A stretch of DNA of 64,000 bases from Geomicrobium sediminis (GTDB taxonomy: Bacteria; Bacillota; Bacilli; Bacillales; Marinococcaceae): positions 124,001 through 188,000 of the forward strand of contig NZ_JAFBEC010000006.1 in NCBI RefSeq assembly GCF_016908595.1, given 5' to 3'. Under the pieces are notes generated by a model. It saw nothing but the letters and a program-made list of their open reading frames with translations, did not search any database and had not been told where the DNA came from. Numbering within the stretch: the first letter of the stretch is position 1; every line of letters starts with the position of its first letter. A program made the translations under genes and the position numbers. Below are positions 24,151-32,727 of this stretch, piece by piece.

Positions 24151-25871
24151 TATTCCTGCTCAAACACCTTCTCTCCGCGGTGCAAACGCCATGCAATATC
24201 GGCAAAACGTGGCAGCTCTCTTGGCGTTGGGGAATGGGCGGCAACGTAGCGGGTTAAAGCGATGAGAAGAGTGTCTTTGGCTTCTTTCGCGAATGGTACG
24301 TCTTGTTTGTTCCATTCGTCGTATTCAAAGCATGCAGCTTCGTACATTTGTAAAGTGTGGAACTTTGCGTCTTCACGGAGCATCGCTTCGCCAATTGCCG
24401 CGAAGAGCGGACGTACATCAAGGTGTTGATGGGAATAACTTATTGCCCAAGATGCTGCAGTTTCGACCGGTTGTTGTGTGTCAAAAAGATCTAAGAAGTG
24501 ATGGAGTTGGTCGTCTTCTAGCTGTACTTCTTTTGGACGTTTTGCAGCTGGAATGTTTAAGAAAGAATCAAGTGAGAGACTTACAACGGTATGCATTAAC
24601 GCGCGAATTAATGTGGGATCTTCAAACCTTAGTGACGCTGCGTGAACAGCATGGGCATGGGAGAACGTATGCAATACGGTGTTCCAATCATCAAAGTCAT
24701 TTTGTGTACTAAAATGAACGATGCGCGTTGCTGCTGCTAACGTAATAATCTGTGCTAGTTTGGTTAACGGGACGCCTTGAATATAATGGTTCTTAAGCGC
24801 ATCAATGGAACTACCATCTTGTGACTGTAGCAAGGTAGCTAAAAAGTCTGCTTCATCAAAGGTTGAATTCTCGTTTAAGGGTCTTGTTTTAATTTCTTTA
24901 AGTGCGGTTTCGACGTGCTCATAATAATCGACGGGTGCACGCCAACGGGATTTTTCTTCGCTTCGTTCAGCGCTCGTTGCAATGATTGGTAATGACGCTA
25001 AAATGTCGGAATGATACTCAGGGTCACACAGTTCTATGGCTTCAAAGGCTTTATTGTGAAAATCAAGTACGTGCCCGTCATCCATATAATAATGTTCAGT
25101 CACGGCTCGGAATACGAGTTGTGACAATGCTTCTTTGGATAATGTGTTTTCAGCGGAAAGCAAGATTCGTTCTGCACCTTCAGCATCTCGGACGTTAATA
25201 CAATCGGTGTACCAGTCATACCAACGGTCGTTCATCTCGGTTTTTGTTGTTAATGGGGGAAGTTTTCGCTTTGATTTAGCATTAGACGCATCTTCTGCAA
25301 CCATAACGAGTGCTTGGTATAATGCTTGAACTTGCACTCGTAGTGATAACTTCGGAAGAATATTTACCATCGCAACGAGTGTCGTTAACCCGCGCCCGAA
25401 GCCTGCATGACGAGAGGTTGTTCCGAAGTGGATCCCGGCATGTAAAATATCTTGAACGTGTTTCGTGTCATGGGTTAATAATCCAACAATTCCTTTTCCG
25501 ATTAATAAGCTGAGGTTTTGTTCTAACCCTTTTTGTAGCTGATTTAAATGATAAGTCGTTACATCATCGGTTTTCCTGGAAACATCTACATAAATAATTC
25601 CATCTTGAACGTTTACATCGTATTTGATTAAATCATCCGCCCAAGGATCGAGCGTTCCACCACTCGAAAGGTCGAAACGTGCGTGATGCCATTGGCACGT
25701 TAAGATTCCATTTTTAAGACTCCCCATATGTAAAGGAAATCCCATATGAGGACAACGATTATCGATGGCAAACACGTGATTTTCGTGTAAAAAGACGGCA
25801 ATCCCACCTTTAACAACTTTCACTCGATCTTTTTGTAACGCGGTCATCGTACAAGCTCTTTGCCAGTTCAT
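24150..25871 (-). CDS. Rieske [2Fe-2S] domain fused to a large helical domain of unknown function
   Basis: A 573-aa soluble protein. Residues 1-105 form a Rieske ferredoxin domain with both ligand boxes, Cys40-Pro-His42 and Cys59-x-x-His62, at the canonical 16-residue spacing. The remaining 460 residues are predicted helical and match no enzyme I recognise. Conserved-looking histidine-rich spots occur there (GIHFGTTSRHAGFGRG, FSHAHAVHAA, SYSHQHLD). It lacks the catalytic facial triad of ring-hydroxylating oxygenases. AAGGAGG precedes the ATG. It is monocistronic, with a terminator separating it from the upstream two-component system. A redox partner or histidine-rich cofactor role is conceivable but unproven. 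Confidence 0.75.
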   Translation of the reverse strand: MNWQRACTMTALQKDRVKVVKGGIAVFLHENHVFAIDNRCPHMGFPLHMGSLKNGILTCQWHHARFDLSSGGTLDPWADDLIKYDVNVQDGIIYVDVSRKTDDVTTYHLNQLQKGLEQNLSLLIGKGIVGLLTHDTKHVQDILHAGIHFGTTSRHAGFGRGLTTLVAMVNILPKLSLRVQVQALYQALVMVAEDASNAKSKRKLPPLTTKTEMNDRWYDWYTDCINVRDAEGAERILLSAENTLSKEALSQLVFRAVTEHYYMDDGHVLDFHNKAFEAIELCDPEYHSDILASLPIIATSAERSEEKSRWRAPVDYYEHVETALKEIKTRPLNENSTFDEADFLATLLQSQDGSSIDALKNHYIQGVPLTKLAQIITLAAATRIVHFSTQNDFDDWNTVLHTFSHAHAVHAASLRFEDPTLIRALMHTVVSLSLDSFLNIPAAKRPKEVQLEDDQLHHFLDLFDTQQPVETAASWAISYSHQHLDVRPLFAAIGEAMLREDAKFHTLQMYEAACFEYDEWNKQDVPFAKEAKDTLLIALTRYVAAHSPTPRELPRFADIAWRLHRGEKVFEQE

Positions 25872-25962
25872 TTGTCATCCGCCTCCTTGACGTTCTTCTT
25901 TTATTATCTAAGGAAAGCAGCGAGGTCGCATCGTGCTGATGACTAAAAGAACGCTACAAAAA

Positions 25963-25986
25963 AGGTCTTACACGAATGTAAGACCT
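25963..25986 (-). terminator. Terminator of the two-component operon
   Basis: On the minus strand, a perfect 10-bp stem AGGTCTTACA / TGTAAGACCT with a TTCG tetraloop is followed by seven T residues directly after the response-regulator stop codon. Confidence 0.95.
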
Positions 25987-26638
25987 AAGTCTGAATGTCG
26001 GTATACCATTGGTTTTTTAATGCGAGGATCGCGGCTTGTGTTCGGTCGTGAACGTCAAGCTTTGAGAAAATGTTCGTCATATGTGTTTTTACGGTTTTTT
26101 CAGTAATAAATAAGTCAGATGCGATCTCCTTGTTGCTTTTACCGAGTGTCACATGCCGCAAGATTTCCGCTTCACGTACGGTTAATTGTGCAAACTTTGT
26201 TGAGTCATCGTCTTTTGCAACATGTGTCATAAGTTGCCGAGCCACTTGAGGGTGCAGCGCGTCATGTGTGTTGCCTATAGCAACGTTTTGGATCATTTGA
26301 TACAGGTCGTCAGGGTCGATGTCTTTTAATTGGTATCCATCTGCACCTGCACGAATAGCAGGAATAACATGTTCTTTTTCAAGTGAACTCGTTAAGATGA
26401 TGATTTTGCTTTCTGGGAGTAGTTGTTTTAATTGTTCTGTCGCTTCGATTCCATTTAGCTTTGGCATCATCACGTCCATGACAATGACGTCTGGCTTTGT
26501 TTGAAGGGCGAGTGAACAGGCTTGTTCGCCGTCATTTGCGACACCAATCACGTCAATATCACTCTTCGTCTCGAGAAAGAACCGCATTCCTTTTAATACG
26601 ACATTATGATCATCCACGAGTAAAACAGTCGTTTTCAA
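25985..26638 (-). CDS. NarL/LuxR-type response regulator
   Basis: This DNA-binding response regulator is about 217 aa. The receiver domain has VDD at residues 8-10, phospho-acceptor Asp55 in VIVMDVMMP, and the switch lysine in YQLKDIDPDD. The C-terminal LuxR helix-turn-helix is LTVREAEILRHVTLGKSNKEIA..EKTVKTHM. A TTG at 26638 is chosen because AAGGAGG lies nine bases upstream. It overlaps the 3' end of the kinase gene by 29 bases, so the pair is translationally coupled. Targets are unknown; the adjacent Rieske gene is a candidate. Confidence 0.88.
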   Translation of the reverse strand: MKTTVLLVDDHNVVLKGMRFFLETKSDIDVIGVANDGEQACSLALQTKPDVIVMDVMMPKLNGIEATEQLKQLLPESKIIILTSSLEKEHVIPAIRAGADGYQLKDIDPDDLYQMIQNVAIGNTHDALHPQVARQLMTHVAKDDDSTKFAQLTVREAEILRHVTLGKSNKEIASDLFITEKTVKTHMTNIFSKLDVHDRTQAAILALKNQWYTDIQT

Positions 26639-27782
26639 TACAAGTAACCTCCTTATGAAGTTGGACTTCAACTTTTGTACCTTTATTTGTTGGGCTATCT
26701 ACGGACAACGTAGCACCAATTTGCGCGGCACGTTCTTGCATGCTTTTCATTCCGAACCGTCCCGGGATCGTAAGGGCACCACCAACTCCCTCATCTTCAA
26801 TCGTTAATACTACAATGTCATCGTGTGTTTTCAATTCGATCTTAACCGTATTGCTCTTTGAATGTTTGTATGTGTTAAAAATCGCCTCTTGACCGATTTT
26901 TATGAAGGTTTGTTGAACCGTTTCGTTTAAAGAAATACAAGCACATTGAACGTGGGCGTTTAGACCAAGACGCAAGGCCTGTTTCTCCAGTGCATCGCAT
27001 ACGGAATCTTCTTCATGTTCAGGCCGGAGTTGCCAAATAAGACTTTGCATTTCAAAGAGTGCTTCTTGAGATAGCGTGCTGATGTCACTGACGGCTTCTT
27101 GAATAGTAGGAACGTCTTTACTGAGTGATTCCACTCCTTTTGCTGTTAAGGAAAGAGCGAATAATTTTTGTTTTACGGAGTCGTGTAAGTCCCGTGCTAA
27201 CCGAGTTCGTTCTTTCGTAATGAGCATGTCACTTTGCTTATTGTAGAGACGAATTCGCTCAACAGTCGCTCCAATTTGATAGGCAACCGATTCGAGTAAA
27301 AGTAGTTCATCGTCTCTGAATTCTCTCATGCCAGGCGTTGCTAAATTTAATAAACCAACTTTTGCACCGCGAATGGTGAGGGGAACACTTGCATGATGAG
27401 TCAGGCCTGATGTATCAGCGTTTGGGTTCAGCTTCTTTGCATCTGTTAGTCGTGCACAGCGAATGGATTGCACCGCTTCTGTAAGACGATCCTCATTGTA
27501 GCGGTTGAGACAATAACAATCACTACAGCCTTGATCCATTCTCATGACTGTTTGTTCATCTTCATCTAAAGCAGGTGGAAGTTGATGGTGAGCAGCAAGT
27601 TCGTACTGATGCTCATCATAGACGAGGAAAATCCACCCTGTCGTTAAATTCATCATTTTCAAAAGTTTTTCTAAAGAACTTTGTAACGTTTCATAAATAT
27701 CGGTACTTTGGTTAAGCGTTTCAGAGATTTCACGTTGGGTGTTAAGCGCGAAATGATACGTTTCGGTTTGTTGGTCATGCAT
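26610..27782 (-). CDS. GAF-domain sensor histidine kinase with four-cysteine cluster
   Basis: A 390-aa cytoplasmic kinase without membrane segments. The N-terminal GAF domain (about 25-180) contains Cys86, Cys89, Cys91 and Cys109 (C-x2-C-x-C-x17-C), a plausible iron-sulfur or redox site. The HisKA_3 dimerisation helix is ERTRLARDLHDSVKQKLF, with His200 as phosphorylation site. It is followed by a short HATPase (EDEGVGGAL, GRFGMKSMQERAA). The layout recalls the staphylococcal AirS oxygen/redox sensor, reported to hold a [2Fe-2S] cluster. AGGAGTTG precedes the ATG. It phosphorylates the overlapping NarL-type regulator. Confidence 0.88.
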   Translation of the reverse strand: MHDQQTETYHFALNTQREISETLNQSTDIYETLQSSLEKLLKMMNLTTGWIFLVYDEHQYELAAHHQLPPALDEDEQTVMRMDQGCSDCYCLNRYNEDRLTEAVQSIRCARLTDAKKLNPNADTSGLTHHASVPLTIRGAKVGLLNLATPGMREFRDDELLLLESVAYQIGATVERIRLYNKQSDMLITKERTRLARDLHDSVKQKLFALSLTAKGVESLSKDVPTIQEAVSDISTLSQEALFEMQSLIWQLRPEHEEDSVCDALEKQALRLGLNAHVQCACISLNETVQQTFIKIGQEAIFNTYKHSKSNTVKIELKTHDDIVVLTIEDEGVGGALTIPGRFGMKSMQERAAQIGATLSVDSPTNKGTKVEVQLHKEVTCIENDCFTRG

Positions 27783-27959
27783 GAAAAATCAACTCCTGTA
27801 TTTAGTTTAGATGAGGGATGAAGGGTTGAACAGTGTAATGTTTTAAGTAGGTATGGTTAGGGAAGAAGTTGGACACGTTGACAAAAGAGAAGATTAACGA
27901 CTACAATCGCAGATGGATTAGGATTTATTGTCCTGATCTTAGATAAAGGATGAGTATGT

Positions 27960-28643
27960 GTGAACAACCAAGCTGTTGAATCAGAGATGTCTAGTTATGT
28001 CGGTAAATTATTGCGTGACCATTTCGGAAAAGGGCCTAGTTCTGTCTATGTCACATTAAAAGGCTCGATGTTTTCAATTCATTTACGAGAGTTTTTAGCA
28101 CCAATGGAACGGGTGCTGTTGAAACAAGAGCGTGGATCTAAAGTTGAAGAATCCCGTGATATACTTATGGAAGAGATCCTACCAGAGATGAAAGCAATGA
28201 TTCGGATTCAATGTGGTGTTCCTGTACAAGAGATTTTTTATGACTGGTCATTGGAGAACCGATCAGGCATCATTATTGGAACGGTAGATGTCCAACAGAA
28301 AGATACCGTTTATGAAGATTATGATCATAGAAAAGCAATCCACGAAGAAATTGCTACGATTAGTCGGATTGCTGAAAGACAGCCAGACAGAATTGATTCT
28401 TTTTATATGAATGATCGCACACTCGTGATCATTCGTTCTGGAATTCTTGTACGAATTGAGCAAGAATTGATTAAAGAAGGCTATGTTGAGCAATTAAAAC
28501 TAACGAAGCGAAAGCTCGAGAAAGGGCTTTTGCATCAAAGAGATTTTAAACAATGGCTCGGTCAGCCCATTGAAGATATTTATGTGGATTGGGATTTTGA
28601 TAGTGATCGTAGCTACATTGTTTTTGTCACCACAAAAAAATAA
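27960..28643 (+). CDS. Two-domain DUF2294 (MpsC-like) protein
   Basis: A 227-aa soluble protein made of two DUF2294-like halves. Half one is residues 5-115 (MSSYVGKLLRDHFGKGPSSVYVTLKGSMFSIHLREFLAPME). Half two is residues 120-227 (DRIDSFYMNDRTLVIIRSGILVRIEQ), each ending in a DW-x-R/S-I-I/V strand. This is an internal duplication relative to the single-domain protein at 20277. GTG start with AAAGGATGA upstream. It is divergent from the histidine kinase operon, sharing a 177-base control region. The function of the family is only loosely known. Confidence 0.8.
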   Translation: MNNQAVESEMSSYVGKLLRDHFGKGPSSVYVTLKGSMFSIHLREFLAPMERVLLKQERGSKVEESRDILMEEILPEMKAMIRIQCGVPVQEIFYDWSLENRSGIIIGTVDVQQKDTVYEDYDHRKAIHEEIATISRIAERQPDRIDSFYMNDRTLVIIRSGILVRIEQELIKEGYVEQLKLTKRKLEKGLLHQRDFKQWLGQPIEDIYVDWDFDSDRSYIVFVTTKK

Positions 28644-28678
28644 CAGGTAGAAATGAGCCGGAAAGAAAGCCGGACATA

Positions 28679-28722
28679 AGCCAAAAAAAGGAGACATCGT
28701 CTCCTCTTTTTGGCTTTTTTTA
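28679..28722 (+). terminator. Terminator after the two-domain DUF2294 gene
   Basis: A 17-bp perfect stem, AGCCAAAAAAAGGAGAC / GTCTCCTCTTTTTGGCT, with a three-base loop and a run of seven T residues. Confidence 0.95.
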
Positions 28723-28741
28723 TTTTAGAGGGGATGAGAAT

Positions 28742-28915
28742 TTGAAGTATTTAATCGACCATTCAAAAAAGAGCATTCATCGCTCAATCTTAGTAAGAGA
28801 TAAGTGTCAGTTTCACAATAGCCCGATTGAAGGTAGGGAAGGGGCGTATCATGAAGATGAACTAAAGCAATGTCTTGATAAAGGGTATGAATACTGTCCT
28901 TACTGCACGAAATAA
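28742..28915 (+). CDS. Putative 57-aa zinc-ribbon-like protein
   Basis: A short TTG-started ORF with GAGGGGATGA upstream. The predicted protein begins LKYLIDHSKKSIHR, with RDKCQFH near residue 22, then Cys44, and ends CPYCTK (Cys52, Cys55). Four cysteines plus a nearby histidine (CxFH...C...CPYC) look like a small zinc-binding fold. It lies between a strong terminator and the RlmI-like gene. I know no function for it. Its cysteine pattern and good ribosome-binding site make chance unlikely but not excluded. Confidence 0.55.
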   Translation: MKYLIDHSKKSIHRSILVRDKCQFHNSPIEGREGAYHEDELKQCLDKGYEYCPYCTK

Positions 28916-28988
28916 ACAAAACGATCTCTTGCGATGTGAAGTTCGCTGATCTGCTATGCTATAATGTCAATTCGAGGTGAATAGACTT

Positions 28989-30176
28989 ATGGGAACAACA
29001 ATTCAGATTAACGAAGAAGCGGTAAAATCAATTCGCAAAGGCAACTTTCTCATATATAAAACGTATTTCAGACCTGAAACGTATCACGTGAATGAAGGGG
29101 AACTTCTCACGTTTCAAGATGAACAAGGTCGGTTTGTCGGTCGAGGTTACTATGGCCAACAAAACATCGGTCACGGTTGGGTTTTAACGAAGGATGTACA
29201 GACACAAATTAACGAAGTGTTTTTTACAAATGCCCTTCAAGAAGCCTTCAACGACCGTAAGGTCATTCGCGAAGATGAACAGACGTCTGCTTTCCGACTG
29301 TTTAACGGCGAAGGGGATGGCATAGGTGGATTAACGATTGACGTTTATGCAGAGTATTGCGTAGTTACGTTTTATAGCAAGGGCATTTACGCGTTTAAAT
29401 CAGAGATCATACATGCGTTGCAAAAAGTCGTTGCGCCGGTCGGTATTTATGAGAAAAAACGTTTTGCAACGGACGGTAAGTATGAGGGAGAAGATGACTT
29501 TGTAATTGGAGAGCGCGGGGAGTTTCCAATGCTCGTACAAGAAAATGGCATGCACTTTGCAGTGAATTTGAATGACGGGCCGATGACAGGGATTTTTCTT
29601 GACCAACGAGACGTTCGGAAGAAAATTCGCGACGAGTACGCATATGAAAAGGACGTTCTAAATTTATTCTCCTATACGGGTGCATTTTCGGTGGCAGCAG
29701 CACTTGGAGGGGCGAAACAGACGACGAGTGTTGACTTAGCAAACCGTAGTCGAGCGAAAACGGAAGAACAATTTCTCGTCAATGGGTTTCCAGTTGAAAA
29801 CGAACGAATCATCGTAATGGACGTATTCAAATACTTCTCTTATGCACTTAAAAAAGACTTATCGTATGATCTTGTTGTCATCGATCCACCAAGTTTTGCG
29901 CGTTCAAAGAAGAAGACGTTCAGTGTTGCGAATGATTATAAAGGGCTTTTGCAAGAAGCGATTGCCATTACAAGAAGCGGTGGAACCATTGTTGCGTCAA
30001 CAAACGCAGCGAATGTTCCGATGAATAAGTTTAAACGTTTTGTAGAGCAGGCCTTTAAAGCAGAGAACTCAACGTTTACGATTGAAGAAGAGTTTGGATT
30101 ACCCGATGATTTTAAAACGACCAATGCGTACGTTGAAGGAAGTTATTTAAAAGTATTGTTCATTCGAAAGCATTAA
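28989..30176 (+). CDS. Class I rRNA large-subunit methyltransferase (RlmI/YwbD-like)
   Basis: A 395-aa SAM-dependent m5C RNA methyltransferase. An N-terminal PUA domain (residues 1-75: IQINEEAVKSIRKG, GELLTFQDEQGRFVGRGYY) is followed by a central EEHEH-type domain. The Rossmann methyltransferase core has FLDQRDVRKKI, VLNLFSYTGAFSVAAALGGA as the SAM loop and VIDPPSFARSKK as motif IV. The E. coli relative RlmI methylates C1962 of 23S rRNA. The ATG at 28989 follows GAGGTG; a GTG 12 bases earlier overlaps that site. Confidence 0.9.
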   Translation: MGTTIQINEEAVKSIRKGNFLIYKTYFRPETYHVNEGELLTFQDEQGRFVGRGYYGQQNIGHGWVLTKDVQTQINEVFFTNALQEAFNDRKVIREDEQTSAFRLFNGEGDGIGGLTIDVYAEYCVVTFYSKGIYAFKSEIIHALQKVVAPVGIYEKKRFATDGKYEGEDDFVIGERGEFPMLVQENGMHFAVNLNDGPMTGIFLDQRDVRKKIRDEYAYEKDVLNLFSYTGAFSVAAALGGAKQTTSVDLANRSRAKTEEQFLVNGFPVENERIIVMDVFKYFSYALKKDLSYDLVVIDPPSFARSKKKTFSVANDYKGLLQEAIAITRSGGTIVASTNAANVPMNKFKRFVEQAFKAENSTFTIEEEFGLPDDFKTTNAYVEGSYLKVLFIRKH

Positions 30177-30279
30177 GAGCAAGATCATGAAGCGCGATTG
30201 GCGGACATGTAGTGTAACGAGCACCTCCGCTAGTCGGCTTCTTTTGTATTCTTATCACGAACTAGAGAGGATAACACCG

Positions 30280-30699
30280 ATGAACATTGTAACGAGCACA
30301 GAGATTGATCGTGGAAAGCTAAACGGATTACATAAACGGATTTTTGACAGTGATAACATCGTAGAGAAGTTTCGCTTCAAACCAGAGATTGTTGCAACGA
30401 TGGCTTGGGACGGTGAAGAGCTGATTGGCTATAAGCTTGGATACGCTCAAAATGAGTCTTCATTTTATAGTTGGTTAGGCGGTGTTCATCCTGAGAGACG
30501 AAAAGAGGGAATTGGAGAACAATTGCTTTTGGCACAACACCGTGAATTGAAGAAGCGAGGGTTTACATACGTTGAAACGAAGACGATGAACCGATGGCGT
30601 GCTATGCTACTGCTCAACATTCGATCAGGATTTTGCATTACAGGCACGCACACGAACGAATCTGGTGATGTGATGATCATGTTGAGGAAGAGATTGTGA
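30280..30699 (+). CDS. GNAT-family N-acetyltransferase
   Basis: A 139-aa GNAT. Motif A is GVHPERRKEGIGEQLLLAQH, followed by FTYVETKTMNRWRAMLLLNIRSGFCITG. The last element resembles acetyltransferases acting on small amines or peptide ends. ATG at 30280 follows GAGAGGA; an in-frame ATG at 30187 would add an unsupported 31-residue tail. It is probably independent of the methyltransferase gene 103 bases upstream. Confidence 0.82.
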   Translation: MNIVTSTEIDRGKLNGLHKRIFDSDNIVEKFRFKPEIVATMAWDGEELIGYKLGYAQNESSFYSWLGGVHPERRKEGIGEQLLLAQHRELKKRGFTYVETKTMNRWRAMLLLNIRSGFCITGTHTNESGDVMIMLRKRL

Positions 30700-30870
30700 C
30701 TGATGTTTTAGGAACTTAGGGGACAACGCAACATTAAAGAGCATCAAAAACAATGAGTGATTAGTTGACTGCATATAAACGTTTTAATGTTTGTAAATCT
30801 TTTTCGCGCGAGTGCGATTGAATTTCACACGAATCGTTAGAAATGATACTCTTTCAATAGGTGATCATAC

Positions 30871-31593
30871 ATGTTCTTAAAGAAAATCAGCTTATTACGG
30901 ACAAACATTTCTTCGTTTAATGAGTTTCCTTTTTCAATACCAGTCATCAAAAATCTTCACGAGTTAAATATAGAGAAAAATATAACTTTTTTTGTAGGGG
31001 AGAACGGTTCCGGGAAGTCTACATTGTTAGAAGGTATTGCAGATGTATGTGAATTTAATACAGCAGGAGGCGGGCGTAACAATAACTATGAGGTTCATGC
31101 TTCAAAAGCAGTACTCGGTGACTACATCAGACTTTCGTGGTTGCCTAAAGTGACAAATGGCTTTTTTCTTCGCGCAGAATCTTTTTATCATTTTGCTTCC
31201 CACATTGATGATGTAGATGAAGTCAATTTTAGAGATTATGGCGGACGTTCGCTTCACCATCAATCCCACGGGGAGTCTTTTATATCTTTATTTCTCCATC
31301 GTTTTAAGGGGAAAGCTATTTACTTGTTGGATGAGCCAGAGGCAGCTTTATCACCGACAAGGCAACTATCCTTTTTAAGAATCATGCATGACTTGGTTTC
31401 AAAAGGCAATGCACAATTCATCATCTCTACACATTCACCAATTTTATTAGGGTATCCTGATGCAGATATTCTATCATTTGATGACAATCACATTTCTAAG
31501 ATTGAGTATGAAGAGACCGATCATTATCAAATTACAAAAGCATTTTTAGATAATAGAGAAAAGCTCCTTTCAGAATTATTCAGCGACAGTTAA
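30871..31593 (+). CDS. AAA/ABC-type ATPase (COG3910-like)
   Basis: A 240-aa soluble ATPase of ABC-fold type without membrane partner. It shows Walker A GENGSGKST (43-51), a signature-like region QSHGESFISLF, Walker B IYLLDEPEAALSP and the switch ISTHSPILLG. It is compact, with only a short insertion where SMC and RecF proteins carry coiled coils. Its role is unknown; relatives are often called predicted ATPases. AGGTGA precedes the ATG. It stands alone between a GNAT and the betaine-binding genes, with no nuclease or toxin partner. Confidence 0.8.
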   Translation: MFLKKISLLRTNISSFNEFPFSIPVIKNLHELNIEKNITFFVGENGSGKSTLLEGIADVCEFNTAGGGRNNNYEVHASKAVLGDYIRLSWLPKVTNGFFLRAESFYHFASHIDDVDEVNFRDYGGRSLHHQSHGESFISLFLHRFKGKAIYLLDEPEAALSPTRQLSFLRIMHDLVSKGNAQFIISTHSPILLGYPDADILSFDDNHISKIEYEETDHYQITKAFLDNREKLLSELFSDS

Positions 31594-31666
31594 CGACAAA
31601 GGCTTGATCGCAAATGATCTAGTAAGAATAAACTACTTGATTTACAAGTTTGTTTTTAATGAAAAA

Positions 31667-31689
31667 GCCCCACTCCTTTTGAGCGGGGT
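31667..31689 (-). terminator. Terminator of the second betaine-binding gene
   Basis: On the minus strand, ACCCCGCTC pairs with GAGTGGGGC around a five-base loop, followed by TTTTT. It lies ten bases past the stop codon. Confidence 0.88.
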
Positions 31690-31698
31690 ACTGTCTAC

Positions 31699-32610
31699 TT
31701 ATTCAAACCAGCTATCAACATAGTCTTGGTTGTTTTCAATCCAACGTTTAGCGGCGGCTTCGTCATTTTCTTCTTCGCTTTGATAGAGTAGTAGTTCGGA
31801 TAATTGATCGTCGTCAAAATAGCTATTATTAATCCAATCAATTACATCTGGCTGTTCATCTTGAAGACCGTTCCGAGCGATATAGTAGATGTCATCGTCT
31901 TCACCGTAAGCGACATCGGGGTCTTCAAGGTACTTCAAGTCATACTCTCCAAATGTCCAGTGTGGACTCCACAAGGTGACAACAATCGGTTCTTCATTGT
32001 TGTAAGCTGTATCAAGTGCAGATACCATCGCTTGCTCAGATGAAGTGAGAAGTTCAAAGTCGTCGAGTCCGTAATGGTCCATCACATCGTCTTCGGTAAT
32101 TTGTGTAAGAGAAGCGCCACCGTCGATTCCGGTAATCGTCCCATCAAGCTCGTCAACGTAATCTTGCAAATCTTCAATTGTGTTCAAGTCTTCCATATAT
32201 TCCGGGACGACAAGTCCCATCTCAGTTCCTTCGTAGAGCACACCGTCTTCTTGAACATCAATGACTTCTGAGTCAAGTTGCACATAAGCTTGGTCTGTAA
32301 AAGGCAACCACGGAGCAAAACCGAGGTCAAGTTCACCATTCTCTACACCTGAAAACAAGAAGGCTTTTTCAACTTGATTTAAGGTTACATCATATCCTTG
32401 CTCTTCGAGGAGAATTCCCCAAAGTGCTGAGATAACAGTGCTTTCTGCATAATTACTAAAACCGATTGAAATGTCACCACTAGCACTCTCATCAGTAGCT
32501 TCTTCGTTCGAAGCGTTTTCATTTTCTTCTTGGTCTACTGAATCGTCTCCACATGCTGTAAGTAACATGATTGCTAGAGTCGAAGCTGTTAATACGTGAA
32601 ATTTTTTCAT
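31699..32610 (-). CDS. Glycine betaine-type ABC solute-binding lipoprotein (copy 2)
   Basis: A 303-aa OpuAC-like receptor. The lipobox is LLTAC (Cys20), followed by a linker of mostly Glu, Asp and Asn, and a mature protein very rich in acidic residues. Conserved elements are IGFSNYAES, WGILLEEQGYDV, VENGELDLGFAPWLPFTD, EMGLVVPEYM and TLWSPHWTFGEYDLKYL. The Trp-rich segments are where the family forms its aromatic cage around quaternary ammonium compounds. No ATPase or permease gene lies next to it. It has its own terminator and a good AGGAGGAG site. The close paralogue upstream has its own terminator as well. Confidence 0.88.
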   Translation of the reverse strand: MKKFHVLTASTLAIMLLTACGDDSVDQEENENASNEEATDESASGDISIGFSNYAESTVISALWGILLEEQGYDVTLNQVEKAFLFSGVENGELDLGFAPWLPFTDQAYVQLDSEVIDVQEDGVLYEGTEMGLVVPEYMEDLNTIEDLQDYVDELDGTITGIDGGASLTQITEDDVMDHYGLDDFELLTSSEQAMVSALDTAYNNEEPIVVTLWSPHWTFGEYDLKYLEDPDVAYGEDDDIYYIARNGLQDEQPDVIDWINNSYFDDDQLSELLLYQSEEENDEAAAKRWIENNQDYVDSWFE

Positions 32611-32686
32611 ATGTAGTCTCTCCTCCTAAAAATAAGTATAACATACTTATTTTTTGTAACTTTTGTAGCAGGAAGCGAATATAGAA

Positions 32687-32719
32687 AAACGCTTGCTACG
32701 ATCGTCGTAACAAGCGTTT
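32687..32719 (-). terminator. Terminator of the first betaine-binding gene
   Basis: On the minus strand, AAACGCTTG pairs with CAAGCGTTT, with a second inner stem (TACGA/TCGTA), and is followed by TTTTTCT. It lies eight bases past the stop of the 33.6 kb gene, separating the two paralogues into independent units. Confidence 0.88.
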
Positions 32720-32727
32720 GTACTGTG

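Noticed and set aside
24293-24712. 139-aa plus-strand open frame inside the Rieske gene
   Set aside because: Lies antisense to a clearly coding protein, has low-complexity composition and no ribosome-binding site.
30871-31593. Anti-phage defence ATPase (OLD or RecF-like)
   Set aside because: The ATPase is alone: no nuclease, reverse transcriptase, toxin or other defence gene is adjacent, and the C-terminal nuclease domain of OLD proteins is missing.
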